From: Echinococcus granulosus | Taxonomy: Eukaryota; Platyhelminthes; Cestoda; Cyclophyllidea; Taeniidae | Direction of reading: 5' to 3' | Assembly (NCBI RefSeq): GCF_000524195.1 | Contig: NW_020170389.1 | Coordinates: forward strand, 216,617 to 280,616 | Length of the DNA stretch: 64,000 nucleotides | Shown here: one piece after another, positions 35,504 through 48,600 of the stretch | Position numbering within the stretch: the stretch's first letter is position 1 | How the letters are laid out: the number at the start of each line of letters is the position of its first letter | Made by a program: the position numbers and the translations under genes | Notes under the pieces: model-generated | The model's database searches: none | What the model was told of the DNA's origin: nothing | The model's input: the letters and a program-made list of their open reading frames with translations, nothing else

Positions 35504-38500
35504 GGGGGATTCTCCCGCTTGTCACTCACAGAATGCGACTATCTTCTGCATCTGCCACAGGCGGAGAGATGCAGCGGCTGCGCACAGCAATTCTGCGCGA
35601 ATGAAATGTGAATGCATCAAGTGCATAAGAAGTCGGTTTGACCTTAGCCAAAGTCGCACGATGTAATCGCATTTGCATGGCTGTTTAACTTAATGTGTAT
35701 CTGAAACGGAAAATTTGTGCTCACAAAGAGCATGTGTTGAGCGGTTAATGAAGTCCTCTTCTGATTGAAACTGCATTCTCATTTTATTGTTTCAGGATTT
35801 TAAAGGTCTGCGCCTGACACCGAAGGAGAAAGGGCATTCCTTATTCTCGTCAATTTAGCAACCGTTAAATACGGTGATTCAGCACTCCTTTAATTTCAAA
35901 CAATGGGAGGTGAGGCATGTGAGTGATCATCGTGATCCCCTTCATTGATAGCAAGAAATCACAAGACCGAATAGGCGTACATAGATTAAAGGTCAAAACA
36001 CGGTCAAGGGAAGACAATGGCACTGCTACTCTTGACGAGGGATTTTTTTAGCTAGACAACTAACCATATTTACTACCACCTCTTCTCTGTCATGTCCTGT
36101 TTTTGAGTGCATGCTACGTCTTTTTTATAAAAAAAAGATTAAAAAAAACGCTGGGTGGGTTTGTTATACGACATGGAAGTGCTTAACCTACGACTGTGAA
36201 TAAAATTTAAAACTTGGGGAAAAAGTTTCTTCGACATGTTCGACAGGTGTAGGACGACATGACACCTCTCTGCCTATGGTCCAACTTGTCTGCCTTTACG
36301 ATGCTGCCCAATCACACAAAGCGACACTTTGTAGTAAAGCAAGAATTTTACCTAAAGTTGATAAGCCTTCATGTAGCAGGATTGCTATGGCACCTTTTAA
36401 TCCGCGGGGCTTTTCCACGATTCACGGACCTAATTCCCGTTACTAGTCTCGCATTTCCTCTGTAGAAATAAAAGAGCTAAGTGTGGATCAGTAAATCTTG
36501 TGATCTTTCGGATCAGCTCAAGCGCTACACTGATGACAGCGTGGTGAGATATTTTTGACGCTTTTACTATGCAAAGGAGGGGACAACTTTGTCAATGTCG
36601 CCAAGAAATTAGCTGACTAGCTTTCAGAGTGTCAAGGGAAGTAAGGCATCTGCTGTGGATGGCTAGATCCGTGGAGAGGCCCCAGGAAAGCAACATTAGC
36701 CGATTGACAAATACGTCTATCTCGCAGTCCCCGACATGACTAGTGGAGCAGCGAGACCAACAATGAGTTGCCCAAGCGAAAGAGACTAGTTGTGGTACGT
36801 CTCCAAAAGCAATAAAATAGAAGGATGTGCTGCTGATAAACGGTCAAGCGGCATCAAAACAGTCGTGAATGCAATTAAGACCGAATTTAATCAAATGGGA
36901 CTTGCCGTTAAGTGCAATCGAAAAAGTATTCCCTTTGTAACATGTCGTCCAGCCCTACGCAATGCATCTGGACTAAAAACCAAATTGTGTAAAGCTCTTC
37001 ACAAGAAATTTTGGTGACTATTCCCCATACTTTTTGGTCACATCTGTTTTCTAATCATCAGACGAATCCAGCCATCACGACCTCCGGGATCAACTGTTTT
37101 CAGTGGTGCATATGTACTGGGAAGAGGATGTACTAGTGCAAGGAGGTGAATGAGTTGGGGGGGCAAGAATCGGTAAAGCCCACGATGTTAGGGTTAAGGC
37201 GTATGGAGTCAACCCGCCATAAATCAACCACACACAAACACAGGAATGCACACACAACCATGGTGGCTGCGACCGTGGGGGCCCTTCAGCCATTAGTCAT
37301 CAGGGGATGCAGCCGTCCCTGCCCCTCTCTCTGTGTCTGCTTCACGTTCTACGTGGCAAGAAATAGCGCACCTCGAAAAAACCAATCCAAAGACAAACGA
37401 GCCTGCTCGACATCTATAAATGATTGAAATATGTGTGGACTGTTATGAAGTGGAAATCAAGATGCACTTTTAGTGGATCGCCCTTTAAGGTTAGTGGAAA
37501 AAGGAGCCGACTTTACTTCTAAGAATTGTTTTTTTTTTCTCCAGCTTATTTACCGACCTTGAGGGCTTACTGAAAACTATGCAATCTTTCCCCTTCAACT
37601 TTTAGAAGCTTTCAGTTCATTTACCGTGGCCTCAGCTCAGGTCTCCCAAGGCTGAAATTGTTCATCAGACGAGAATCTTTCAAATCGTTTACTGGCTGTC
37701 GACTCCCTCGCCCACCAAACATTTCACCGCTTGAAATTTTCAGTAGCAGACATTCATCTGGTGCACACTTTTCCCAACTCAAAAAAGACAGATCCAGCAC
37801 ACAATCAGTTTTTTTTTACACCAGCTCAAATTTTGATATCTACGCATGCCCAAGGCGATAAATTTTTGCTCCTGGAATACATAGTTTGCCCACCCACAAG
37901 ACGTCATTTTATTCCAGGATTAACGTGTTCACTACTACCAATGCCTCGGGATTCTCATCTAACCCCAGCATAGAATGGCCCTGACCTGCAAGCATTTATA
38001 CTTTTTCACTTGTGACAACTAATTTGATCAGTCGGAAAAGACATCTGAGATGCGGTGGTCAATTTTCGCCTGGGATCCTGGTCGTGAACGTGTTGAAATC
38101 GCAAAAATGGGAGCAAGCAACGTCTGGCGACGGTGGGGTACGTTTATTAGTCGAAGAAGTACACCATTCTTTGGAGTTTTAAGCATCTCCAACCAATCCA
38201 TCAATAGAGTTGGCAGCACTGATTTCACTTTTTTTTAATTCCAACACAGATTTACAGTCCAAGAAATGGCAGCCAAGTGCAAGTGAATGGGGCCGCCGTT
38301 TGTTCCAGCATGCGGTAATGACTTTGAGGCCACTCGATAGGGTGTGGTTTCTAAATATATCCTCATCTTTAAACTAGTAGTTGAGTAAATATCGAGGGAG
38401 ATGTATGACTTGGATTGACAGATGCTCGGGAGGCCAAAGTCAGAGTAAATTCAATGAGATTTTATTTACAGGTAGTGATCTTGGTTATCGTCGCCTTAAA

Positions 38501-39559
38501 AATAATCACAGTGATTCTCAGGTCACATTCCAGCCTTCGCCAGAAATGTGTCCACTGTTACAATGAAGAGAATAAATGCACTCGACAAAGGGTTAAAAAA
38601 ATTTCGGGTTTATTTGGAACTATAACCACCAAATTCCAATGCCGCTTAACTTCCCTTAAAGCCATGAGCAATGAGAGGCATATTATCATGTCTCTTCACA
38701 TTTTTCTTGTGGTGGTCTTAGGATCATTGTGGCAGTATGAATCCGGAAATTTAAGATGTTTGCCAAGATCCAGGTCGAGAGTTGGTTAGAGGAGGTAAGT
38801 ACCCCAGTAAAGCGGGATCCCCGAACCACTACTAACACACATGCCTACTCGACCGAGAACTTGGCGTTTATTACTGAATAAGCTATTGAAAGCACGGACA
38901 ATGATAGTTTCAGAAACAACACTGGGACAGTGGATTGCTTCGTAAGTCAATTGACAAAGTGGGCAATGGAATGGTAGTCTACATGGCATAAGCAGAGTTT
39001 CATGCTGCTGTCGTTGGGACCGAATTGCGGGAGATTGAGGAGGGGTAAATAACGCCATACACATAAAACAACTACTGTTCTGCTATAATTCGTCGTCAAA
39101 GTGAAATGTGCAGCAAACTCGGCCTGTGGGATCATGTCGCAATGCTGACTCAAAGAAAACACAGTCCCATATGCTGCCACAGAAGCATATACACACAGAA
39201 ACGACGTCGAAATTAAACAAACCGCAAGCACGGTGGAGAGGTGTAGTGAGAGCACCCATTATCGTGACAAGCGTGCCTGCAGTGTGCCTGTGCCTTATTG
39301 ATTCCAGGCTCCCCTTCCTTCGCCGTTGTAACAAACACTCGCAGAAATGGGGAGCCGGCTTAGGTTTGAATGCCACAAGTCAATCAGGCATTCGTACGAT
39401 TTCGAAAGTGAAAAAAAAAAACGATTGATTGGCAATTCAACAGAGCAAAACAATTGAAGGGCCTTAAAACGAGCCGAGGCAAACGACGGACAATAAGGGA
39501 ATACTCCCCAGGTAAGATCACTCACAACAGCTAAGAAAACGGAGTTGAGACATGTAACA

Positions 39560-39800
39560 GTGTCCGTGTGAACGGATGGATGGAGGGATGCCAACAGGGT
39601 GTATAGAGAGGTATACAAATAAACGCAAGAACTGATGGACAGGTGAATGAGTAATGAATGGACGGGTGGATGGCTGAGTGAATGAGTGGAAGGCTAGGTG
39701 AAAGCAGTAATGGGTGAGTGAGCTGGCGAAAGAATGAATATGGAAATCGAACAGACTGCATGAATGAATGTGTGACTGGATAAGTAAATGAACAAGACAA
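39560..39800 (+). repeat. Degenerate GGAT/GAAT tetranucleotide stretch
   Basis: It is rich in GGATGGATGG, GAATGAGT, GTGAGTGAG and GAATGAATG units over about 240 nt, with substitutions between them. It accounts for the Ser/His/Leu/Phe-rich open frames on the minus strand here, which are therefore not genes. Confidence 0.7.
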
Positions 39801-40918
39801 AGAACAGCTGAAAAAGTAGATACATGAAACAAATCAGAAGAAATGAAATGAAATACCAACACGGAGTTACAAACACGTGCGCGTCCACGCTATGCGAAGG
39901 CGCGATTCGTCTAATGCCGTGGACACGAACCCACTAAAAAAATCCCCCACCTCGTAGTGTAGTTGCTTTTTTGAAAAGAAAGCGTGGGACGATTGTGACT
40001 CAACGTGTCTTTCCACCCTGACTGCATTCCTAAGTCAAACTTGAGATAAAAGGTGAAATCATACTAAGAAGTTGTCCCATTAATAATGACGGAACTAACC
40101 GCCCTGTCCCAGGTGACTATCTTTCAATTGCTGTTCCACAACCTAACCCCTTGCTACTCCAAACTTTAACTAGAGATCGACCATGTAGCCACCCGACGCA
40201 TTCTTTTCCACTTAGAAGCGTCGCTTAGCAAACAAACTGGTGCCGATCAATCCGTGCAAACTCAAGAGGCATTTTACCTGTGTGAAGTGACATTCTGATC
40301 ATCAATGCAAGCACGCACAGACACAAGTTTTGAGAAGATAGGGATTCCACCTAAATTTTATAGGAAATGTGGAAACTGTAGGGAAACAAAAAGCAAGTCA
40401 GATGAGCGTAGATCTAATTTACTTGTAACTAGGCTTTCAAAAGCTTCGAATCTAATACAAATTAGGGTTATGAAGGAAAGATGAGCTTCGTTGTCTCCGC
40501 TTTGATCGTTAATTAAAGCAACTATGGGATTACTGGATATTCCCGAATTGTGTTAAAACCCATAGTGAAAACCATGAACACCTAACAGAAAATGCTCTAC
40601 TAGTGGTAACAAGCAAGGAAACCTTGATGAGACTTTGCTAAGAACGTCCAGTTTGTGTGGGACCATGGACATTGAAAATGCATCATCATTTGTAAAGGTC
40701 CTTGATGGCATAGGTGAATGGAGGTATGCCATTTCTTCTTCCATTTTTCCCTTGAAATGATTTAAACTCCTTGCAGCAGTTTGTAGCTTGACATTGAAAG
40801 TGCTTTTTAAGCCCCAAATCAAAAAAACTGCATCCTCTCAATCTATGCTTTTTCCTATGCGGCAATGGGTTGCAACAAAGACTTGCTAACGTCTGGTACC
40901 AAAGGCGTTGTAACTAAC

Positions 40919-41087
40919 TTGAATAAAGACCACTCAAAAAAGGCATGTAATGGCCGTTTCAGAGGCCCTACTGGGACTGGTGACAATTTTGTCAAATAGT
41001 CTTCCGGTATGAATGTGCAAAGATATGCGCACCACATTCGCTTCAGGTTGTTCAGCCTTCCCGACACCCGTGTCACGATCGCAGCCA
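40919..41087 (-). CDS. Candidate exon of unknown gene
   Basis: The acceptor is GAAAATGTCACAG and the donor is TTCAA|GTTAGT, a less usual site. Phase 1 in, phase 2 out, 169 nt. It reads AAIVTRVSGRLNNLKRMWCA, then YLCTFIPEDYLTKLSPVPVG and PLKRPLHAFFEWSLFK. The composition is convincingly protein-like. It may be an upstream exon of the gene at 0.4-35 kb, but no exon was found to convert phase 2 to the phase 0 needed at 35005. A nearby 89-codon frame (40553-40822) has no good splice sites. Confidence 0.38.
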
Positions 41088-43124
41088 CTGTGACATTTTC
41101 ACGGTACTCTTAGGCGCATTATCACCATTCACAAGTCAAATTTCGTGTAATAAAGTGAAAACGACCTTAATAATTGATTGTAAGAACTAAGTTTTATCTA
41201 TCAGACTAGCGACAGTCTTGGATGACGTAAAATCACCGACTCGTTTGTTTAAAAGGTTACCGAAACGCGTCCAGGTGTTTCAACTTCAAGTACTGCTATC
41301 TGGACTGCGACTGTACCAACGGGAGTAATAGCAAAATCCTACCAACCACTACGGCTTCAGGGCCCTTCCTCATTTGTCACAAGTGATGAAGTTGACTGCC
41401 AAGGTACGCGCTTCCATACGTAATCGGAGCTCCCAGAATCACTAAGCGGCTAGTCCAACCGGGCATAGGTTATGTACATCTTAAACTAAATGAAAAGAAG
41501 CATTTCAGAGTCTGAATAAGTAGGAAATTGTGTCACAAAGTGGGCACATCAGACTTCAGCGTTAAAAATTAAAAAAGGGCAGAAGGGAACGCACGTCAAG
41601 GTCTTCACCTTCCTGCAAAGCTCTTCCTATCCTCCAAAACCTTTCATTATATCATTGCTACAGCAAGAGTGCCTAAAGTTCGCGGAGTGGGTTTGTGGGT
41701 TCATAACCGCGATTAGCTAAACACCTGTTCAACAAGTTGGTGAAAAACCCGCCCCAAGATGAACTAATGGTGCGATGTTCACGAAGTCGAGAGCCCCTTT
41801 CTGCAACTTTTTGCTGAAACGTGGGAGAATTTTAAGCAATGATTGCTGATGTTTATGACTACTAACCAGTGACCTAATGACCAACGGGAGAGTTATCCAA
41901 AAAAGTCCACAGTAAATTGTAAAAGAGCAATAAAATCCCGTAGTACAGTTTGCAGAAGGACCTTTCGACCCCTTCCATCAGTTAGTGAAATTAAGTCAGA
42001 AATCTGCGAGGTCACTAAGAGTTCTTTTACCTTTCGACTCAGTTCTGACTATCTAATGTTTGAAGTGCAGGAGGCTCCAGTCAACCTCGTTGCCGTTGAG
42101 TTCACAGTTTACGAAGGATCAAATGACGGTACAAATTAGTAGGAATAGCACCAACTGATGGTAATACTATCCCACAGACGCCGCATTTCCAAATATCAAA
42201 ACACACCAAAAAGAACCCGGAAAGTGTGAAAGATAAATCGTAGATCAGTGCATTTCGATAAAAAAATATCTGTAAAAAACGTAGAAGGCGCTCTCCAACC
42301 CGAAATGGTACGTACTGATAAGAAAGAAAACAGGATGTTCAACCGAATAAAAGTTCACCCAAAGGTGATGCAAGAGAAGATTCTATCACCATGATCGTGA
42401 TAAATGACGAAAAACCCATGTTTGTTTATCGCTGGGATTTATACTCGTGAACGTGAATTTGGAATCACTATTTCCGAGAGCCTGACCCAAAAAAACTGCT
42501 TCGTTAAAGTACAATCGTAAAGATGCGCAGTCGGGTATGAAAGATGTACGAAAAACAACGTCAAAATGCACCTGATCGTACGGTTTTCCCAAAAAAAATA
42601 ACAACGGATTCTTACTTGGATGAGAAAAACGGCAAATAGACAACCAAACCTAACCTCCTTCCGACCGCAAGGACATCAAGTGATGGAATGGGACAGGGAA
42701 GAATCGCTTAGATGACTTACCGCTCCCCTTCGGAGTGAACATACAACGAGAGAAAGCAGGACAAGAACATGAATAGGCAATGACACCACCTCCCCTTCCT
42801 GACCCTAGCTCGAGTCACGTGGTTTTTCTCCCAGATGTGGCCATAAAACCGACGCATAAATTGCGGACTCAGCCATGAAGGAGAGACAAATTTCAAAGAT
42901 AATTTAGGCATCCATACACACGATGACTAAGCCGTCTTTGCCGTGACAGCAAGCCAACGTATTCATTACTGAAAATCTAGGACCACCGACGGACGAATCA
43001 AGGTGAGGCTGGATAGCAATAACCGCAAATATTTACTCCGGTCCAGTGGAAATTAGATAGGAGGTGGGGAAGAAAGAGCGAGACAAATGGCGTACTACAG
43101 ATAATACCACAAATGGACGAGGGA

Positions 43125-45347
43125 TTAAGCAACAGCGTCATCAGAGTGGCTATTCGGAGAGGGATTAGCGGTGGAAGTGGTAGTGGAAGCAGTAGTGACA
43201 GCACCTCCAGGCCCAACAATCAAGGAGGGCTCTTCAGTGGACGACACAGCTGAGGGGGAGGCGGAGGGAGGGGAAGAGGGTTTAGTCGCCTGTACAACGG
43301 TCGCTAGAGGTGGTGGACTGGCGCTAAAAGCGCTCGCATGCAGTGGTATCTCCGAGTGCACGGAACCTCCAAGAGAGGAGAAAGAGGTGGATTTACACGA
43401 TAGTGTCGACGTCGGCGCATTGTTACTACTTCCGTTGTGATGATGATGATTAGGCAAACGGGGTCTAGTCTTGCCGAGAGGTTGATACGACGACGATGGC
43501 GGCCGCTGTTGTTGACGTGGGAAATCGATTTGCGAGGTCGCTAGAGAGGCGTGACTGGTCATCAGCGGAACCATGACTGGTTGCTTAAGTAGAAGACGCG
43601 AGCTTCGGTAACTATTGTCCAGAAGACCCGTATGGCTGGATGGCGTGGCTCTACCTGAGATAGGGATGAATTGAGGCACGTAGGCAAGAGTGCCGTCAGA
43701 CAACATGACAGCGGTGGGGGAGCCGACCTCTGGCACGACCACACTGCAGACAGGGACACCGTTTTCGTCGTAGAGGATGCGAGACTCCGTCTGACGCATT
43801 GAAGAAGCCGACAACTCGCCATCATCGTTGTCAGCGAGGGGGAGTTGACAATCTGGTGCGGGGATGTAAGTTGATGTTATGGGTCTCTCTCGCCTTCCAG
43901 CTCTCGACGCACCACCTCCCAGCTTTCCGTTCTCCTTTGCAACTGGCCCATACATCCAACGTCTCCGACGGCACATGAAGACAATAATGATGAGCAATAC
44001 AAGGAGAAGGAAGAGAACCGCACCGACCACAGAGCTGACGATAAGCTCCCGCAAGCCCAAGGGTTCAGACCCTGTAGTAGCGGTAGTAGGCGCAGGTCGT
44101 GGTCGAATAGTCGTAGTTCTTGTGCTGGGAGCAGTAACAGTGGTTGTGGTAGTAGTGATAGGCGGAATGCAGACACGTGTCGCAGAAGTGATGAGCGCCG
44201 GATGCGTCGGAAGAACATCAGACCGTAGCCAGGGGGCAGGAAGACAAGAAAGCCGGGGTATCTGTTGGATTTCCACCTGTGCCAACTTCTGACACCTCAC
44301 CCAGTCGATCCGCGGAAGGAGAGGCGACTCTTGACCCTGATCCACATCAATGTGGTTCATGATGAGGTGGGTGAGAGAGGCAGGACACCCGGAGGAGAGC
44401 CACCATTTATCTGTGTCGGTGTAAACACTTCGCATGAGGGGATTCATGGAGATATCTAGGAACTCCAGATTAGCCAATGTGATGCTGAAATCGGGTATAG
44501 AGTTCTTCAACCCCATAATATTCAGTAGATTGCCTGATAAATCCAGACGCTTCAGGCTAGTGAGACCTTCAAATACATCAGATGAAAGACTAGAAAGTTT
44601 GTTATTTGCCAGAGAGAGTACTTCCAAGAACGGGAACAAACTAAAGGCGCCCGGTTTTATGTACGTCAGGCTGTTGTTGGCTAGATTGAGAGAGATAAGA
44701 CGGCTGGCCGATTTTACCTTATTGATCGTAGGAAAGCCCCATCGCACAAAGTCTAGACGTTCAATGCGATTGCTCTCCAGATTCAGGGTCTCCAATTGCG
44801 GCAGATTAGAGAAGACAGATACGCCAAAACCCTTATAGCTGAGGTTGTAGTTCTGATTTAGATGGATTTCACTTAGTGCCTTCAAGGAGAGCCGGTCAAA
44901 GAGACCTGCTTGTAGATTCTCCAAGCGAGTGTTTTGGATCACCAGAACCTTTAACTGATTCTCTTGCAGACCAAAGAGGGTTTGAAAGTGCTGAGCACTT
45001 AGAGTGATCAGTCCCCCACCGGAGATGGAAATGCGACGCAATTGAGCTGTGCACGATCGCTTGGGCGGGGCGGGTGGCCAAGAGTCAGGAAGGAGTTGAA
45101 CAGAAAGCTCAGTCCACCTGGTCAAACAAGTGTCCATGGTCGGCCATCGTAGAGCGGAGTTCGCGTTGGCGGAAATTTGTCGCCGACCAGGCAAATGGCA
45201 TTGGACAGGCGAGGGATAGTCCGAGGGGAAGAGACAACAGTGAGCAACCTCCTCTGACGGACAATAACATCCGGAGGGACAGAGGAGGGTCTCTGTGACA
45301 GCAAATGCAAGGTTGGAAAGTAAGAAAATAAGGACGGGTCCCAACAT
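43125..45347 (-). CDS. Leucine-rich-repeat single-pass receptor, intronless
   Basis: This is a complete 740-residue frame with no intron. The ATG at 45347 is preferred because it starts a clean signal peptide (MLGPVLIFLLSNLAFA); an ATG at 45386 would add 13 residues in front. Order: signal peptide 1-18; Cys-rich LRR N-cap with CPSGCYC at 23-29 and CC at 37-38; about eight LRRs between 103 and 305 (LETLNLESNRIERL, LISLNLANNSLTYI, LEVLSLANNKLSSL, LKRLDLSGNLLNIM); a Cys-containing C-cap region with C321, C352, C368 and C393; a Thr-rich stalk 397-426 likely to carry O-glycans; a transmembrane helix 435-458; RRRRW stop-transfer at 460-464; and a cytoplasmic tail of about 276 residues rich in Ser/Pro with HHHH at 634-637. 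NLS (168) and NNS (224) are potential N-glycosylation sites. The architecture is that of cell-surface adhesion or receptor LRR proteins. Ligand and partners are unknown. The tail holds no kinase or TIR domain. Confidence 0.93.
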   Translation of the reverse strand: MLGPVLIFLLSNLAFAVTETLLCPSGCYCPSEEVAHCCLFPSDYPSPVQCHLPGRRQISANANSALRWPTMDTCLTRWTELSVQLLPDSWPPAPPKRSCTAQLRRISISGGGLITLSAQHFQTLFGLQENQLKVLVIQNTRLENLQAGLFDRLSLKALSEIHLNQNYNLSYKGFGVSVFSNLPQLETLNLESNRIERLDFVRWGFPTINKVKSASRLISLNLANNSLTYIKPGAFSLFPFLEVLSLANNKLSSLSSDVFEGLTSLKRLDLSGNLLNIMGLKNSIPDFSITLANLEFLDISMNPLMRSVYTDTDKWWLSSGCPASLTHLIMNHIDVDQGQESPLLPRIDWVRCQKLAQVEIQQIPRLSCLPAPWLRSDVLPTHPALITSATRVCIPPITTTTTTVTAPSTRTTTIRPRPAPTTATTGSEPLGLRELIVSSVVGAVLFLLLVLLIIIVFMCRRRRWMYGPVAKENGKLGGGASRAGRRERPITSTYIPAPDCQLPLADNDDGELSASSMRQTESRILYDENGVPVCSVVVPEVGSPTAVMLSDGTLAYVPQFIPISGRATPSSHTGLLDNSYRSSRLLLKQPVMVPLMTSHASLATSQIDFPRQQQRPPSSSYQPLGKTRPRLPNHHHHNGSSNNAPTSTLSCKSTSFSSLGGSVHSEIPLHASAFSASPPPLATVVQATKPSSPPSASPSAVSSTEEPSLIVGPGGAVTTASTTTSTANPSPNSHSDDAVA

Positions 45348-45600
45348 TATTCCACGTGGTTTGTCATCGAAACTACACCACCGCATACAAACACTCAAGG
45401 CGAAGCGTGCTAACTAAATAGACTCCATTCATCAACAGGCACGCCACTCGCGGTGGAACTGCACTCGCGCACCTGCCAAGTGGCACGCTAAACTAGTAGA
45501 CGACCAATCAGTGCGAGGCTTTGTTTTCATTGGTCAACGAAAACATTAATCAGATTTCTCCAGATCCAGGAACGGTATTAGTAGTGGTTCCATTCGTCTT
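45348..45600 (-). promoter_or_regulatory. Putative promoter of the LRR gene with two CCAAT boxes
   Basis: Two CCAAT motifs in opposite orientation (45504-45508 on the plus strand, 45529-45533 on the minus strand) lie 157-186 nt upstream of the chosen ATG. CCAAT boxes at this distance are common in animal promoters. There is no clear TATA box, and the transcription start is unknown. Confidence 0.3.
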
Positions 45601-48600
45601 GAAACCTTTCATTTGGACTGGGAGCTGTCACTTGTAGTTCACTTTTCAAGCGACAGTAGTTAAGACATGGCTGGATGAGAGGGGGCACTTGTAAGTGGGT
45701 GTCTTACAATGGGAAAGAAACGTGGGGACTCGACAAAAGGGCGCGCATGGATCAGAAGATACAAAGGGATGATGGTTTTTCAAAGACAATAGGATCTATC
45801 TTGAGATCAATCGGAACATGATGAGCACGACTTCGAATAAAAAGGACATCCCTTTGACAATATCGTAAAACGTTCCGCATACGGTGAAATGTCGCTGCAA
45901 GTGAATGTATCAGTAGGGTTAAAAAAGACGGCCATAGGAATGGAAGTTGTCCTCTGCGAAAGTACAAAATTACCCTTTCAGTTTCTTCTGAATAGGCCTC
46001 CACGGTGGTGGCGTCGAAGCTCACTTATTTCATACATGCCGCTAGTTGTCCAGCTCTATTAGACGTCAATGCCAGTTTCGCATACTCTGAGATGTCTTCA
46101 GAAGTAGATTTAGTGCGACAATGGTGCAACACGTATGCTATCTTTAATCCCTTGCACGGAACAATGAGAGCTTTTGCTCACGTTTCACAGAAGGCTTTAG
46201 CCTACATAAGTGGGATCTGCAGGACCTCAAAACAGAGAGCGCGAGGAAACCACATAATCTACTTTCAATCGCCTCAAATTTGGAGTTATGCACAGAGATT
46301 AGTACAGGAGCAAGATCTAGATTGAACGAATCAACAGTCCTTCGTGGAAAAGATTACTCACATTTTTTGGTAAAAGAGGGGCAAGCAATAACCAAAGTGG
46401 GTAACCGGACAGCATTAAAAAAAGGGGTGCGTAAGTCAAGTACTTATCTTTAATATAGTTCCGTAATGGAGGACATAATAAATGAAATCATCGAAATTGA
46501 GAGGATGCACTAAATCTGTTCTGCCATGACAGAAGGAAGGCGACTATGAAAACGAGTGCTGACAGTCAAGTTGGGACGGCGCTCTGACCACACCACCTAT
46601 ACTACTGGCTGCTCAGCTGCCATCCTAGATTTCGTATGTCGTCCAATTTTTAAGTGGCAACTTACTTACCGCATGACACTTCAATCCTTAATAAAGATCA
46701 TAATATTGACATTTAAAAAAGGAGAGTCCATCTGACTCCACGTAAACTTGAGAGGTGTAACAGCGCTTCGACATGTAATCGTATGACCTCTGTTTCAAGA
46801 ATGCATTGGCATGTGAAGTCATTGAGTATGGTGAGCAATTACCCTGAAGTGATTTTGGATCACACTAAGGTTGCAAACAGTCTAGGCAGACTCAACAGAC
46901 TTTGCTGTAAGTAAAAGATGATTGGACATTATTAGAGTTGGAAAATACATTCTTTACGATATCAATTCGGTAGATTAAATGATTTGGTAGCAATACGTGT
47001 TTCAATGGATGCAACGTAATTGAGAAAGTCGAACAATTACCGATCGGCTGAAGATCCATCGTTGTAAACTTCAACACTGCCAACGTAGAGGAAAACAAGA
47101 ATACATTATGGGATATAAAAATGAGCTTTTCTACGTCCTAACCATTAGCACATTGAGGACAGCGGCTAGAAGCCTTGCGGAAATGCAAAGGGGAGAATTG
47201 GTGAACGCGAGCAGTTGAAAACATGGGTCAGTGGAGTATGCGTTGATTCACTCCCAACAGCACTCGATTCAAGAGTTGGCACAATCTTGTCACAGTTATT
47301 TTTTTTTTGTTATTGCATTAATTTCGGTCTGTGAGGATGCCTCACCATTTCAAACGCATGTTTTCGTTTTCTTAGTGAGAAAAGTGAAAAAAGACAAAAT
47401 CTGCGCCAAGCGCAGTGCTGTGAAGCCGAGAGGCGGAAAGATGAACGAGGGTATTTGCACAGACACAAGTATGCATAGTGAAACCTAGCCGATTGTTAGA
47501 TAAATTCCATTTTGGTGAGTAACTGCACCCCTGAAAAGTTGTTGCATGGGAGGCCTGAGATGAGATTAAGGATTTGGAGCTGAAAACCGCTGTAAGTGGA
47601 AGTGAATATTAACTAATTAAAGAATATTTGGACTCACTAAATTAATATTTGGGCGCTTGAAATGAGCTAGATTGATAAATTTCAGCATGCATTTCCAGGT
47701 GAGAGGAGGGGAAAAATCGTGCAGTGAATAAAGACAAACGATTTCACCATTTAGTATTCTGCACTTGACTTGCATTACCTATGACACCTGTACCAGACAT
47801 CATCAACCAACTGCGATGGATGGACACCAAGTAATCGAAGGAAATGTTGTTTTGGCCAATCCTCGGTTCAGCATACACCAGGTCCACAAATTACGCTGCA
47901 AAAGCTGGAGTAATTGGATTGGTTAATTTCAAAAAGGACCAAATTGATGACTACCAGGGGGCACCCGGTATTATGGTGATTACGATGCGTCGGTTGAAAA
48001 AAATCTGATGAACGTGATCCAATTTAAGCCCAGCTCCAAAGCAGCAGAGACGTCTGGTTAAATTTACCTAACAAGATTCTGAGGTGCAGGGAGCGGCAGC
48101 AGAAGGCACCACCCAGAATCAAATGGTTTAAACAAAGTGATTTTGATGAATCACCGCGTAATGGAGGGACTTCCATCCTTGATTATGAAGAATTACGTGT
48201 CACTCTTGGCACGCTAATTCGAGAGTGATAATGCATCAACAGCAACTTTCATTCATATTTGACGCAAGTTACGATACACTTTGTTTACATTACATTATTT
48301 GGACAAGTGGTGGAAACCAAACATGGATGCTGAATGCATTACCAAAAGCCATCAATTTGCAGTTATTCAATTCCTTCACCTTATGGAAATAAGGCATTAG
48401 GAAAGAACTGATTGCACGGCTGACCGGTTAACTTGGGATGAGAAATGGCCTTCCCGCGCTAAGCAGATCACCACCAGAGACTATTCCCAAACGACCTATC
48501 CATTGCCCACTCCAAACCTCCAAGGCACGCAACACTTTGTCCTTAGAACAAGATAGGCTTAACTTTGGTATTATTGGGAGACAGTTAGGAACAATGTTAT

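Larger units (their letters stand above)
35006..43124. other. Intergenic or intronic stretch, mostly without supported features
   Basis: It holds a 100-N gap at 35404-35503 flanked by G runs, one exon candidate at 40919-41087 and a degenerate GGAT/GAAT stretch at 39560-39800. Frames at 38050-38238, 38415-38789 and 38786-39376 were examined without finding matching splice sites. Whether the gene to the left extends into this region is unknown. Confidence 0.45.

Noticed and set aside
39295..39888. Several overlapping minus-strand frames of 64-114 codons
   Set aside because: They are explained by the degenerate GGAT/GAAT stretch. The translations are low complexity.
43171..45298. Plus-strand frames of 60-137 codons
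   Set aside because: They are antisense shadows of the LRR gene.
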